Part shown: one piece after another, positions 1 through 12,839 of the stretch
Layout of the letters: every line of letters begins with the position of its first letter
Position numbering within the stretch: position 1 is the stretch's first letter
Assembly: GCA_905221605.1 (NCBI GenBank)
Contig: CAJNDS010002512.1
Location: 380,360 to 444,359, forward strand
Direction: 5' to 3'
Origin: Symbiodinium natans
Taxonomy: Eukaryota > Sar > Dinophyceae > Suessiales > Symbiodiniaceae
DNA length: 64,000 nucleotides
Notes under the pieces: model-generated
What the model was told of the DNA's origin: nothing
The model's input: the letters and a program-made list of their open reading frames with translations, nothing else
Database searches by the model: none
Translations under genes and position numbers: made by a program

Positions 1-3000
1 CATTTCATATGCACGTATGTATCCCTCACTTTCTCGCTCTCGCTCTGTCTGCGCATACATATACATGTACTCTAAACAGCTTGGTTTCCTCTTCCCTCTC
101 TGTCTCTCTCTCTCTCTCTTTGTCTTTCTCTCTTTGCGGCGCATCAACCCGTTCATGGACCATGGAGTACGATCCACTTTACAGTTGCTCGCTGCCCTGG
201 CTGAGGGTTCCTTTGTGGACCCACTTGGCTTTTGCCAGACGATGTCAACCGTGCGGCTACTGATAGCGCATACCGCAAACATATCTGCAAGCACGCTCAA
301 GCCGTGCAGTCGAGCTTTGGATCATTCTGGATCTGAGGAGCGCCCATCTGACCTGGTGCGGCTGAAGAGATCCGGACACGGGGCCAACTGTTCAAACCTC
401 CAGACCCCGCGAACTGCACAACAGGGAAATCGACAAACCTAGGTTTGCAGATGTTTGCAGCTTGTGGGTCAACTCTTGGGCGGGCTACTTTTGCTGTGAA
501 CCAGGCCCCTCAAGATCCCGCAACAAATGCTCCTGGAAGGAATGTCGCACCTTCTGCAATGGGTCTTTGCATCTTGGCTCGGGGCGGACAGCTAGGACCA
601 CCACTTACTCAAAGACGTATCCGAGTTCTTTTGCAACATCGTGTAGCTGATGAGGCCGACCTCTTCCCCCCACCCTCCACAAACGCGGCCAGAATCTCAG
701 GATCTGAGCTTCCTCCGCATCGCGCTGTCCGCGGCCGCAGCACCAGGAGTTAGCGCCTACGAGGCACTCCGGGAGCTGCTATCCAAGGCAGCCCCTTGGA
801 GTCGAAGCTTGCGAAGTTGCTTTGGGGCCTCACACCCTTTGCGGGGCACTTGCAGGCCTGAACCTCTTTATACTTCCGGCGGTCTAGGGTAGAGACTAGT
901 ACAGCAGTCGTAGCACAGTAGTAGTGCTTTCATGGGCTCTTGGGCTCTTGGGGCTTTTTGCTGCAGCCAAAGACTGCAGGGGCCAGTAGCCGCGACATTC
1001 ACATCTCAGGAGTCTGTGGCGTTTTCCGATCCGGTCGATCGCCTGTTGTACCAAGATGTTCTGATTCTTGGTGGCCATAGACTGTCATAGACTGGTGCAG
1101 ATGCAAGTGGTGCAATTGGTAATTGCTTCAATCGTTTGCTTTGAACCAAGATCAGATCCGAGGAAGGCCTCTGTGAGCAACCATGTCCAGGGCACCAAAG
1201 TGTTGCTGGCCCCGTTCTTCCTCCACAACCCGCTTTATGGGCTCCCACCTCAGCACATTTCTTGCAGAGAGCAGTGTTGAGACTTCACCTGGGCTTTTGT
1301 CCTGTTTGTGCTTTCAGGTATCTTTCCCAAAGTGGCAGCTCTGGCACCTTGCGCTCGAACAGCAAGCCGGCTCTCGGCTACTCGGCTTTGGCGCCGTCGG
1401 TACGTAAGGATTGTCACAAGGTCCGCGTGTGTCCATGTACTTGGCGAGTGGTCCACGAACAAAGTACACTTCTACGCGCACCGCTTGCGCGGTGCCTTTC
1501 CCAAATTCTGAAACCTCCAGGCCCGGAGCAGACACACTCACTGGCTATTGCCATATGCAAGGTAACGAGAACGAGGGCTTCGAGCTGCAGACAACCTTTG
1601 CTGCACCGCTTCGGCCGGTTCTGCCACGCTTCCCACTGCTTCCAGTGGCCATGCGACTCTGCTTGCAGTATGAGAATGAATTTAGCGTTTTTAAAGTTAT
1701 GCTCGGGTTATGTCAGCACAGTCCGGAGCATGTGTGCGCTGCGGTGAAGGGTGGCAAGGGAGACCTTGAGAGAAACAGGAATCAAGTGCCGATGATTAAC
1801 AGAACATACGACTATGAGAAAGACGGCGCGCACCGCATAGTCATAGTTTCCCAAAACTGAAGGTGTAGCCACATGCCCTGTCCAAGGAATGTCAGCGCGA
1901 CATCCGACCTTGATAGGCCTGACGAATGGTGGCTGTATATTTGGTCGTTGATGGGAAGGGGTTGGTCTATCAGAGTCTATCGTAAACTATCGCGAACGGC
2001 GACACTCACTTTAACGACCTCAAAATCATCGTACAAGAAGCGACTTTCGCATCACCAGGCACCAGTCGCGCTCTCGCCTAGGTCACATGTGCGCGTCGTG
2101 CATGGAACGGCGTTCCCACACTAAAGGCAAAGCTTGAAAGCTCAACACCGAAGGCCGCCGGTACCAGGTTGTGGGGTGGTCCGGTGCCGGGAAACGAGCA
2201 TGGTAAAATCCGCACCTGGAGAGGCTGCGCCTCGATCCGCCACCACGGAAGGCCGAACCAAAGGCAACGTCTTCCTTGATGCAGCAGGCCGAGTTGCTGC
2301 GCTTCCTGCGCTTGCGCTGCTGGAGCTTGTGTATGCTTGGGGAGTAGTACTGCGACCTAAATCCCCAGGTCCGATGTGAAAGGACAGTATCCGTGACAAT
2401 CTGCCTTTCTCCAGTGCCAGAGGCGGGCGGCCTGGTTGGCAGTGGCCTGGGTACGCTGAAGTTTGGGGCGGCCCTCTTCACAGGGAAGCCTGGTGTGCCT
2501 GGAAAGAGTGAGGCCATGAACGTTTGAGTGACGCACAAGACATCACAAGACGCCCACCGTGTCTCAAAACCACTTTCGTTTGAGCTCGAGCTGGGCGCAA
2601 GTAGGCCCCGAATGTTGAGACATGGTGCCTGCCCTGGCCATTTACAGCGAGTTTGATAGAGCACCAGAGCTAACCATTGAATCCACGCGGTGGTGTGCCA
2701 GCCAGTTCAGGCCAGTGCAGTAAATGCTGCTGAAGGCTTGTTTGCTTCTAGCGCGCGAGCAGGGCAAGACAAATGCAGCTTAACTGGAGACTTGCAGCAG
2801 TGGCATGCTGTGCGCTCTCGTCTTTCTCGTAAACAGAAGCTGCAACAGCATTTTCTGAAGTGTATGGGCGTAAGTGGCTGCATGTGGCTGCATGAGAGAG
2901 CGGCTCGGAGAGAGGGCAAGAGAGAGAGACGGCAAGTGAAGATTCTATTTCCTCTGCGGTGCTTTACTGGCTTTTCTGTAACCTTAAATCCTTAGCCTTT

Positions 3001-4439
3001 TGGGTTTCTTGGTTTCATTTCTAGCTACCCTGCTAAGTGCAGCCAAGTTTCCCTTGGCCAATGTCCCCCAATGTACACCTGCCAGAGAAGGCTGTTTCTC
3101 CATTAGCGTGGAGTGGACTGTGTCCGTCTGTTTGTCTGCGTGTCTGTCTCTGCATGGTTGGTCGCGCATGTGTGTGTGTGTGTGTGGCATGGCCTTGGGG
3201 AATGCTGGATACACCCTGCTTGGAGCGATAGAGCCTCGTTGACTGGAGTGATTCAGCAATCTGTCAAGCAACCGCTGGACTCCTGGACATCACCGTGCAA
3301 GATGCTGCTCATGGACGGGGATGGTGCTTCAAGCACAAAAGCTCATACAAGCTGTATACAAAACTGTGACAGACCCCCCCTGCAATAGAGGGTCGGAATA
3401 ATTAGTCTTGGCCAGTCCAGTGAAGGGCCCCGAAGCCAGAGTAAGTGTACCAGAACTGCATGGTTTTCCCAACCATCGGCTCTGCGTTGGGTGAATGCCG
3501 GTATGCATGTATGTGAGTGGGTGCAAGAGTGCGCGTGAGTGGGTGCATGTTTGCTGGTGCTTGTGCCCATAAATGTGATGGCGTACTGGTAAGTGCAATC
3601 AGCTCTCCCTTCACGCATGAATTCGGGCCTTGCAGTGATGAGAGTGGTGTTGTCATGTCAATTTGTTGGAGTCAGGTCCTGCTGACATCAAGGGGCTCCT
3701 GCAGTGCGCGCAACTTACGTGCTCCCTGTGAGAAGTGTAGAGAGCTTCTGGGTGAACCGCTTGAATTGCACCTGCACATTGGCATGCGTCCGTTTTAGCG
3801 TCAGCTCTGAGTCAGCAGGTTTGGCATCTGTCGCCGTTGGATCCTCACACGACTCAGGCCGCGCAGCCACTGGACTGGCAAGTGAAAGCTTTGCAGAGTT
3901 GCAGCTGTGCACTTCGCGATGAGCATTAGGTAATCATTAGGTAGCCTTTTGCAAAAGCTAAGCACATCTTAGCATCCAGCTGGCACATGTAAACTTCTTC
4001 ACTTGGCACGGCTGGAAGGGCTGTCAATCCTCAAGCTGGGAATGCACATCAGGCCATGTTACACCTGCGAGACATTGGCGTATTGCGCAGCTGTCGTGGT
4101 CAGCTGCTGAGCGGATGAAGGGCAGAACATTGGCAGTATTGGGGAGATCACATGAATCGTCTGTCCTACCATCCCCGACCTCCGCACTCCCTGATGTACT
4201 AGCATCATCGTTGGCAATGCCAGGTTCTGCACCTTGGCACATGCCAGAAAGTTCCAGCGATTGCCTCCACCCGTTATCAGTACAAAATCAAGAAGCTCGA
4301 CAAACTGTGACCTTAACAACTTCGATATGTTTGTGAATTTCGCTTGGACCTCCTGTCCACTCATCCCTGCAGCAAAAGCATTGAATACAGCTGCAATATA
4401 ATCCTGTATTGTACCATAGGTAGTCATATGATATATTTG

Positions 4440-4535
4440 ACAAATAAGTACAATATGTATATATGTGTATATATTTCCACATACACATTTTCAGATGTGG
4501 GAAAATAATATATATGCCATATACACATGTGGATG
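4440..4535. repeat. AT-rich foldback
   Basis: This is a TA-rich stretch in which a copy of TTTCCACAT is followed by ATGTGGGAAAA and flanking TATATA blocks, so the two halves can pair imperfectly. It may be a decayed inverted-repeat element or simple AT expansion. Confidence 0.4.
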
Positions 4536-4617
4536 TCATATTCAGTAAGGGGGCGAGCTGCTCCCGCGAAGCTGGAAGTGTTGGGGCGCCTGGTAGGATG
4601 TGCTTCTCTGCCTAAGT

Positions 4618-4679
4618 TATAGGGTTTAGAGTTTAGGGTTCAGGGGTCAGGGTGAAATGGGTTTAGGGTTTAGGGTTTC
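4618..4679 (+). repeat. Interstitial TTTAGGG-type repeat
   Basis: Degenerate telomere-like heptamers (GTTTAGGGTTTAGGGTTT and variants) lie in the TTTAGGG orientation. This is one of many such short internal tracts in the window. Confidence 0.8.
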
Positions 4680-7060
4680 AGGGCTTGTACGGTTAAACAA
4701 AAACTCTGGGGGGTTTGGGGCAGCGAAGCCTCGCTGATGTTCTCTGGGCTTTGGAGAGACTCCAACTCGCAGGGTTGAGGGGTCAGGGTTCCACCCTGGG
4801 ACTAGTCTTGATAACTACAACAGCTACTTGGGCGCTCGAACTCCTCAAAGGTTGCCACACAAGCTACCGAAATTGGCCAAACAGCCGCGTTTAGCTCACA
4901 GGTTATTGTTTGAACGTTACAGGGACGGGCTCCCAGAGAGTTGCTACTTGTACATCAGTTGTACCAGCGCCATTGTTGTGAAGACCCATGCGGCCCGTGC
5001 AATCTCTAAAACCAGCGACCGAACAATATCATGAGTTTCAGAATTATTCTGGCCATTGTCACGAGCCCTGAGCTTTCAAGGTATTCCATTCTGCCATTGC
5101 GCTCCTCTTCTCTAAGGTTGAGCAACCCCAAAGCAGAAGTGCTGCGAGTTGCTCAGTGGTTTTGCCCTGAGGAATGGATGAAGCCAACCCTAAACCCTAA
5201 GCCCTTCACTCTGTTTTGGGTGATTGCCGGACGTGGGGGTGGACACCAATTTCGCTTGTGCAGGCTGGACGTCTTTGGTGAGTTGGTCGCTAGCTATGTT
5301 GGGGTGTCGGTGCATTCGACGTCATCCTGTGACGCAGTCATCTGCTAATCTACAAACCGTTGCGGAGTGGACCCTCTGAAGTTTGTCCCCGCGGTGTGCG
5401 CGAGTGCTGGGCGGGTAGCAAAAAACCAAACCTTGGTGTCATGGGGTTGAGCACGCCTCAACCTGCAGAAGTCGCACTCCTGGGCTTGACAGGCTTGACG
5501 ATTATGGAATGTATATGGCATATATGGCTGCTCCTCCTCTAAACGCACACATATGGGATATCTGACCATGTCTTCCATGCCAGCTCCCAGAACAGAAGCA
5601 GTTTCTTCGGGCAGCACCGGCATGAGCAAGCAATTATGAGTTGGTCCTGTCGTTCTTCGAATGCAGCAAGACGCAGCGTCTCCGGAGTAGCCCTGGAAAT
5701 CGGGCGTTTTTGATCACGAACACTTGAGGTCCCGCGGCTCTCGGCGGCCATGGAGGTGCGCAGATGGTAGACTCCACATACAGAGACGCTGACATTGCCC
5801 GTGCCAAGACACTAACAAAGCTCAGAAACTTTCGAGTGCTGCTGGACAATTTGCTAGAGATGCACATGTCCTTGGCTTACTGCCACAATTGAAATGCCTG
5901 TCACTCTCATCCGATGTAAAAAACATTGGGAAAGCATAAACCCTCCCGATCTGCTTACTATTGTGACCTCAAGCAATCGAAATGTCCTGTTGATCATGGC
6001 CATAAGCACAGAAGCGCTTGCATCGGTTGGACCCCTTGCAGCCCCAGCTGAGCAGCGATCAATTTTTTGTCATGCAGCGGAAGCACTACCACAAGAACAT
6101 ACCGCGTGTGCTGCCACCGCAATTAAGACCGATAGAGCCCGTGGCCCGTGTTTGCGAATCAAACGGAAGGCAGGCCTCCTGCAAGTACTTGCTCTCACGC
6201 CTGTCTTTGCCCTTGCTTTCGCCTAGTGACCTAGTGACCTAGTGGTAGAAGATGGCACAGGAGCAGGATGAACTGGAGCAGGGCAGCTGTCGCAGCTGTC
6301 TGATGCATGTTTCACTTGAACTGTCAGTGTGTACTGCCAGGATCCAAAGTCGATCCACAACGCGCCGACGCCAAGGTTCAGCAGCTAAGGACCCCAAAAA
6401 TATGGAGACACAATGATACAGTACTGTACACATAGTGAAACCTGATCTTCCTGCAATGCTTTTCGGCATTTCTGCGGTGCAGTGTGGGGTTTGACACGCC
6501 ACTGCTTGCAACTTGGTTTCAAGGCTCGCCCTTGCCTTTTGATTGCAAGAGCACCTTGCGGGAACCGACGCTCATCGCCGGGCGCTGACTTTACATTGTC
6601 AAGGAGTGTCATGCATGCCGCCTGTTGTCAGCAAGAGAGGCGGGTCTGCAGAACAATGTGCTTGCGCAATGCGTTGCAACAAACTTGGCATCTTGCTCAC
6701 TGAGGTGCTGCAGATCACTTCACCGTTTCCTGACTCGCCTTCCCGGCAGCAGACGCTCAAGGAGCGAAGTGTCCTAGGTCACACGGATTCTTTTGGACAG
6801 GTGACAGTTTGCCGGATCAAGCGCTCCACCGCTCCATCAAATCTGAAGATGCAGACTGGACCCAAAGAGTTTTTTTGCCTGGTGCTGCTTGCCATCAAGG
6901 CGCACTCAAAAGCTCTGCCAAAGCTGGTGTGGTTCACGAATCTGTGTTACTAGGCATAATCGCCGTAGAAACAGAACTTGAGAAGCTGGGCCAGAGTCGT
7001 AAGGTTGTACTTTAATGCTTGCATGCAGCATGGGCATAGCCAGCCGCACATGGTTGAGCT

Positions 7061-10000
7061 ATGGCTGACGAGCTCCGTGCGGCGCTGCATTGCTACCTTG
7101 CTACTTGCAGCCCTCTGCAATGTGAGTTTGTTCACAGCAAGAAAGGGAAGAGGTGCTGGCTCAGAGCTGCACCAGGCTGCCGCAGATGCAAGACTCACCT
7201 GGACGTGGCCGATGGAGACGAAGGAGATCGCGTGCAGTGCCCCCTTGATCCATCACATACGGTGGAGCGCATCCACCTGGAGAGGCATGTGGCTACGGCC
7301 TGCCCAAGCCTAAGGGATGCCCAGTTTCTCGGCTCTTTGCCGTTCTTCCGTGCGGGCATCAATCGCGGGCGCCAATTGCGTCCAACGACTCCAATGCCAG
7401 ACCTGGCACTGATGGACCGAGATGCCTGGATTGCCAGAATAGAAGCCATATTTCCACGGGCCGTTTGCCAGGCTCTTGGCAAGGCATCGCAGGAAGAGGT
7501 CGAGGTTGCCGTCAATCAGTCCTTGAGCGAGGCTACGGGTGGGGAGCTGGGCCATGCGGACAAGCACGGCTTGCAGAACCGGGCTTTGTCCGACCTCGCA
7601 TCTGACGCTGGGTTGCACAGGCCACCTAATACCAGTAGGACTCACCGTCCACCGGGTCCCAGGGGCAAGTCACATAGCGCCAGACCCTGCTCGCTACCAG
7701 ATGCCAGATGCCTCAGCACATAAACATGCCTCTGCCTTGCTCTAGGCACTGTGCGGCGAAAGGCTTGCGCACGCCCTGATGGTGGAGTATGGGTGCGGGC
7801 GAGGTGCCCTTTCCCTGCGTTTGCTACAAGATCACCCGCAGGCTCCTCATTGTGTTGGCAGTAGCATGCGGAAGCCCTGTTGAAGAAGGGACCAAGTGGC
7901 ATGAATCGGCATGAAATCGAATAAGTAGTACTAGTTGTGCAGGGGTGTCGGTGTTGCGGTTACCAGACCGATGACTGGGCTGGCTCTGGTGCTTGCATGC
8001 AACGAAACCCCGGCTGCCAAGCAACAGCCAGGAAGTCGTTTCCAGCACTGACAAGAGTACATTTCATACTTGATGTCCTGTAGAGCTGTAACGCCTGCGG
8101 ACATACAGCCAGCGATAGAGTGCTTAGCTTTATTCTCATTCTAGAAGGTCGCAGACAAAAATGCTCTGCCCAACCAAGGTGCCTCACTGTGCCTCAGTGT
8201 ATAGGTGTCCACGGTATAAATAGACGAAAAGACCCTGTCTCCAGCCCCTGCCCAGAGCTTTTAGGGTTTGCAATGTTTTGAGGCCTTGAGCGTGCTTGTA
8301 GACCGGGACACACGCCGCCACCGCGTGGAACAGCGCAGGGACGAGGGACACGAGGCCAGCAACTCAGTAACCCTGGCAATGCAACTGCCTCTGATGGAAT
8401 TGCCGTTGCTTGAGGCATCTTGGAGCAGTTGTGCATAGGTGCTGCGCCTTCGGATGGATATCGCTGACTTTGATCTTGCAGCTCTTCTGTGGGATGAGGC
8501 GGCAAAACAGACCGGGGGGTGGGGGTGGGGGCGCAGAGAATCTTCACGTGCTGGCGTGCAGCATCAGGAAATTTTGGTCGTAAGGGCGCATGTTGATATG
8601 CTTTTTTCTTGAACATAGGGCAGTGTGCAGCGTAATTGATGGGCTGCTTCCAAAACACTCAGAATGAACCAAGCGGAACGCTGAAGACATGACCACTCAA
8701 ACTCTGTGATGTTTGAAGACTTCGCGGTGGTATGTTCGATCCATGGTGCAATTTTGCGTAAGCAAGAGTTTTGACCGATTCAACATGCCTGAGACAACAA
8801 GTCCACCGTGGTGGATCATAACATTCCCGACACGTTAGGCGCCTGTGACAGACAGCGCCCGGACCTGGTGAATGTCCAAAATGTGGTTCTGGCAGGTGCC
8901 AAACTTCGCAGACAAGTCTTCCACCACCTTCGCGCGCTGTGCACGAACCGTGCAGCGATCGCAGCGCTTGCACAGTGTGGCAGACATTCTCAGGACAGCA
9001 GAGTGCATGCGATGTAGTACTATGGCTGTCGAGATGTCAAACCCTGTCATCAAGGGCACCTCCTTTTCCACCACCTGGCGGCCTCTTGGTCTGTGCGAAG
9101 AGCCTCGTCTCTGTTGAGCGACGCAGGGTAATAAAGTCATCAGGCAATAAATACATGCATGTGCGTAATTTTGAAACATGTAGTCTATAGCTCTGTGGTG
9201 CTTTTCCGTAGATCCATGTCACTTAGCCTTTTTTCGGCTTATTGGGTTTCTTAATAAGGCAGCTAAACATTTAATTTTCAGCTACTCTACTAAGTGCAGC
9301 CAAGTCTCCTACTGCATTGTAGTAGATCTTCTGAGCCTGTACACGCTGGCAGACCTCGTGTTGAAAGCTGAGAAGCAAGAATGGCGAAAGTCTCGTGCCG
9401 AGATGTTTAGCCAAACTTGGAAGCATGTACTACAGAGCAGTTGCCTTTCGCAGCAGGGGCGGTTGATATTGTTCCACATGGCAGTACATGATAGACGGCT
9501 TGCACCCCTGCTTTTCGAAAATGGGTTCTGCATCCTCAACGCCTTCGTCTTGACAAAAATAGCCAATCCAAAGACCCAGCAGCATACTGTAGCTGTAGCT
9601 TCCTGTGCGGATGTATTCTCTGATTTGTACGCCTAGAGGAGTAGAGAATTGCGTCCCTGTCCCTTTTTTGGAGTGTCTGTCTGACGTTCGGGACTGGTGA
9701 CATGCTTTCTGTACCTAGTGCACTGAGCCAACCGAGGCAGCCCCAAGTGTCTTTAAGGGGAGATGCTCTTTGAACCTCGTCTCAGGCACCTGTGTGGCAG
9801 CGGCACAGACCTTGCGTTGCGATCACTTCGTGGAGCAACTGTAGGATCTCTCCAGGCACGGCAGGGTCATGGGGGGATTTAGGGAATTTAGGGTTAAGGA
9901 CTTAGGGATTTAGGCTCAAGGCTGTCTACGGCACAAGGCTCGGGGCTACGAGGCCCAAAGCGGGCGATTGCAACAACTTGGGTGTCAATTGCCACTGTCT

Positions 10001-11465
10001 TGCAGTGATTGCCATGATGTCTGAGAAAGACCGGGGCAATGCGGCAAACTGTGTTCACACATCGCTGAACATGGCGGCTGTCGGGCTAGAGCTAGAGTGG
10101 CGACGAGAGGTCATGGAGCCAGATATAACCCGCGCACGACCCGTCTTTGCAGGTTTTGCGAATCCAGGTTTGCTCACCACATCATACTGTGGGGGTGACG
10201 GAGCGGCAGATAATTCTGGCAAGCAGAAAAACGGGAAGTAGGGCGCAAAAGCGCACAGCATGATCGGTGGTTCACATGAGGGCCAAGCGGCCCCCTCTCT
10301 CAACTACCAACCCCCTTGCTCACGGCTCCCCGAATCCTTTGCAACAACAATTTCTTTACACCCGCAGCATCCTCTCCTACTCATTGGTTCTCAGTAGGGA
10401 GTTCGGGAATTCAGCACTGTACCTTATATCCCCCTCTGCGCCTTAGGGGCTTGTACAGGGTCCTTAATCTGCATCCCTAAAGGCAACCGCTGAGTCTAGG
10501 TGGGCCTGTGTTGCGCCACTTGCTGCCACCATCGCTGCGACTCTAGGCTGCCAGCTCTCAACTAGCAGGGGCCCCGGTGAAGGACGAAACCCTGAAGCCC
10601 TGAGCGCGAGCAATTGAACCTGAAACTCGCCTGAAACCCTAAGTGGGCTCTAAATGCGACCCCTATTTGGATTTATGTTAAGAGATCCAGTATGGAAGGT
10701 GCTTTTGACAAGCGGAGCAGGGTTCATTGTGGTTCAGTAGTAGCCCGAGCCACGGCTCCAAAACCGTATCTGCAGCCTTTGTGTCTCAGGACCTGGAGAC
10801 CTACGTAAACCCGGCATTCCTCGCAAGTCTGGGGCCTCTCTGCTGTGTTCAAGAGGTAGCATAGCATCCGAGGGCGCATTGAACCTGAACTCATGTGCGC
10901 CGGAGCTAATGGGCTGTCGTGTTCAGAATCGGCTGGATTGAATTGGGGTTAGTCAAGATGCGAAGTCAGTGGTTTGTCCCGAGTCAGGCTCACTGACAAG
11001 CCCTCGGACTTCGCAGAGTTTGTGTCTGCTGCTGGCTGGGCAGCGGGCGCCACGGATGCACGTCTGCGGCGAGCAGGCATCATGGCGAAGAGGATCTTGG
11101 ATTATGGCCGAGTCGCATGGCTCAGCTCCTAGGATGCAAGTGGTAAAAAAACAGCATAAAGATACCTGTCGCCAATAACTGTGGCCATTTTTGGAATGAG
11201 GGCTCCATCTCAAGCATCTGCTTGGAGCTTCCTTGCTTTTTAGCTACAAAGAGTGTGCCCTCCTAGTGAGGAAAAGGAAGGCGAGGAAGACGGCTCCTGA
11301 ATGTCCTTATGCAGCCGAGGGACCGAGCTGGGCTTCACCGACGCGCATGTCGTCCCTTACGTGTCCAAAGAAGTGACGCCCGAAAATGTAGCCATCGTCT
11401 TCAATGGGATGTCTACCAAATGCGCTGCACCACGTTCCGCAAAGAAAAGGCTTGCGCCAGTGTAG
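7061..11465 (+). CDS. TRM13: tRNA:m4X 2'-O-methyltransferase TRM13, about ten exons
   Basis: Known role of the family: 2'-O-methylation of nucleotide 4 in the tRNA acceptor stem, using SAM. Exons placed by eye: 7061-7606, 7746-7841, 8283-8366, 8439-8498, about 8856-8902, 9786-9840, 10500-10538, 10790-10833, 10988-11124, 11320-11465; about 416 residues, near the family's usual size. Exon 1 starts at ATG and carries a CCCH-type finger (C21, C32, C40, H46) and a CHHC finger (CPLDPSHTVE; C60, H66, H76, C81). Exon 2 has the SAM motif (VEYGCGRGALS), exon 3 LVDRDTRR, exon 4 LRMDIADFDL, exon 6 the signature HLCGSGTDLALR, exon 7 CATCCHHRC, exon 8 TYVNPAFLASLG, exon 9 GWAAG...AKRILDYGR, exon 10 ELGF...EVTPENVAIV before a stop. 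Donors are GC, GT or GA, and acceptors mostly AG|G. The exon 4 end, exon 5 and the 5/6 junction are the weak points. All key motifs are present, so the gene is probably functional. Confidence 0.9.
9841..10499 (+). other. TRM13 intron 6 containing degenerate telomere-like repeats
   Basis: This 659 bp intron separates the HLCG and CCHH exons. It has a GT donor and a TAG|G acceptor. Around 9877-9915 it holds degenerate TTTAGGG units (ATTTAGGGAATTTAGGG and similar). Confidence 0.65.
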
Positions 11466-11866
11466 GCGGCGGTATAGACCATCAGGATTCAGAGTGGCCC
11501 AAAAAACAAGTCGGGAATTGAGCTGAATTTTGCTTCATCTTGGTGAGAGTATCAGATTTTTCTATCTGCGAGCCGTGTGAATTCTTTCGATCGGCTACCA
11601 CACTCGTAGCGGTTTCAGTGCTGCTGAAGTCCTTATCACCAGCGGCAATGTCTTTGTATTCAACATCATACATCATACATCATACATATACATATACATA
11701 TAAATACATATACATATGTACACACACATATATATATATATGCAATGTACATATTTATAACTGTATAAAAAACAAAAAAGTGGAAGTATAAGTTATATGA
11801 TTGTATATTAAATGAATATTTCTATAAGTGTAAATACATACAAAACACACACATATATGTATATCA

Positions 11867-11904
<38 letters not shown>

Positions 11905-11992
11905 CATGTGTATATATATATGTAAATAAATTTCAACAATATACACAAGTAAATGACATATATACACATATATATATGTATATCTTTATATG

Positions 11993-12027
<35 letters not shown>

Positions 12028-12839
12028 ATATATATATATATAATATGTTTACACATAGCAGCAGGATACGGCAGGAACTCAATGGCCACCTGCGCGTCCT
12101 GAGCCAAGGGAAGGGCCACTGAATACCAAGCCCTGGAGCCTGCAGCATGCTAGGGGAGCGGGGGGGATATACTCGGCTACACTTCAGCGGCAGGGTGCTG
12201 TGTTTTAAGATATTAGGGATTCGGGGAACCATTGGAGTGGCGAAGCTGCCTGCCCTGCGGATCGGGTGAGGAGCTTTGGTCATGTGCTACGTTGCTGACC
12301 GTTCTTGGCCCTTCCCGAGCAACTGCTGAGGCGTGGGGCGCTTGAAGCCTGGGTTTTCAGGGGGGAGGATGCAAGAAGGTCCAGATGCCAAAAAGAACTA
12401 ATCAGATGTTTATGTAGTGGCAGCTTCCAGTCGGTCACGGCTGGATCACAGGAATGAGGAAGAGCCATGCCAACAGGAAGGGCTCCCCAACATGTTGATC
12501 GTCATGTGCTTCGGATCCATGGATGCGGATCGGTGAATTGTAGAGATCCTGGTGCGACAAGCACGACCATGAAGAGTAATTGAAAAACAGTTGCAGCATA
12601 GTTTGGGGCGAAACATTATTCGTGCCATCTCTTCCCTGCGTGAAGGCAGGCCAACATAGACACAGTTTCGGGTTTAGCTAGCTTAGCTGTGGGGACTCCA
12701 TTGCAGGGATTGCCACACAATGACGGCTGCCATCAGAAACGGCACCTGCAACATCCATCCATGTCTTCTCCCGGCAGATCAGCCCTGTAGCCGCTGTAGC
12801 CCAAGACCCCAAGAAGGCTTTGCGTAGAGCTGGCACGCC
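11466..12839. other. Spacer between TRM13 and GST
   Basis: No gene is recognised between the TRM13 stop codon and the GST start. The main content is the large AT microsatellite block at 11660-12055. The segment 12060-12839 has short open frames on both strands without recognisable motifs. Confidence 0.55.
11660..12055. repeat. AT-rich microsatellite block
   Basis: About 400 bp of (TA)n and TACATA-type repeats with several self-complementary (TA)10-class runs, for example near 11873-11902 and 11996-12022. It can form cruciforms and is likely length-variable. The open frames across it on the minus strand (YIYIYI runs) are simple-sequence artefacts. Confidence 0.85.

Larger units (their letters stand above)
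1..7060. other. Gene-poor stretch upstream of TRM13
   Basis: I recognise no gene family here on either strand. Open frames exist (for example 445-753 and 650-892 on +, 1411-1860 on +), but none shows a known motif or continues across a plausible splice junction. Visible content: a C/T-rich opening (about 95-145), a short GT run near 3170-3186, an AT-rich foldback at 4440-4535, telomere-like heptamers at 4618-4679, and three tandem copies of the 8-mer CCTAGTGA at 6222-6245. Single unrecognised exons could be hidden here. Confidence 0.5.

Noticed and set aside
1314-1541. Frames around HFYAHRLRGAFPKF near 1463-1510 that look partly coding
   Set aside because: I could not link them to a family or to flanking exons; three overlapping frames are equally open.
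9903-9916. ATTTAGGCTCAAG in TRM13 intron 6, close to the 3' part of the spliced leader (ATTTTGGCTCAAG)
   Set aside because: It lies inside a run of degenerate TTTAGGG units, which explains most of the match; it is not at a gene start.
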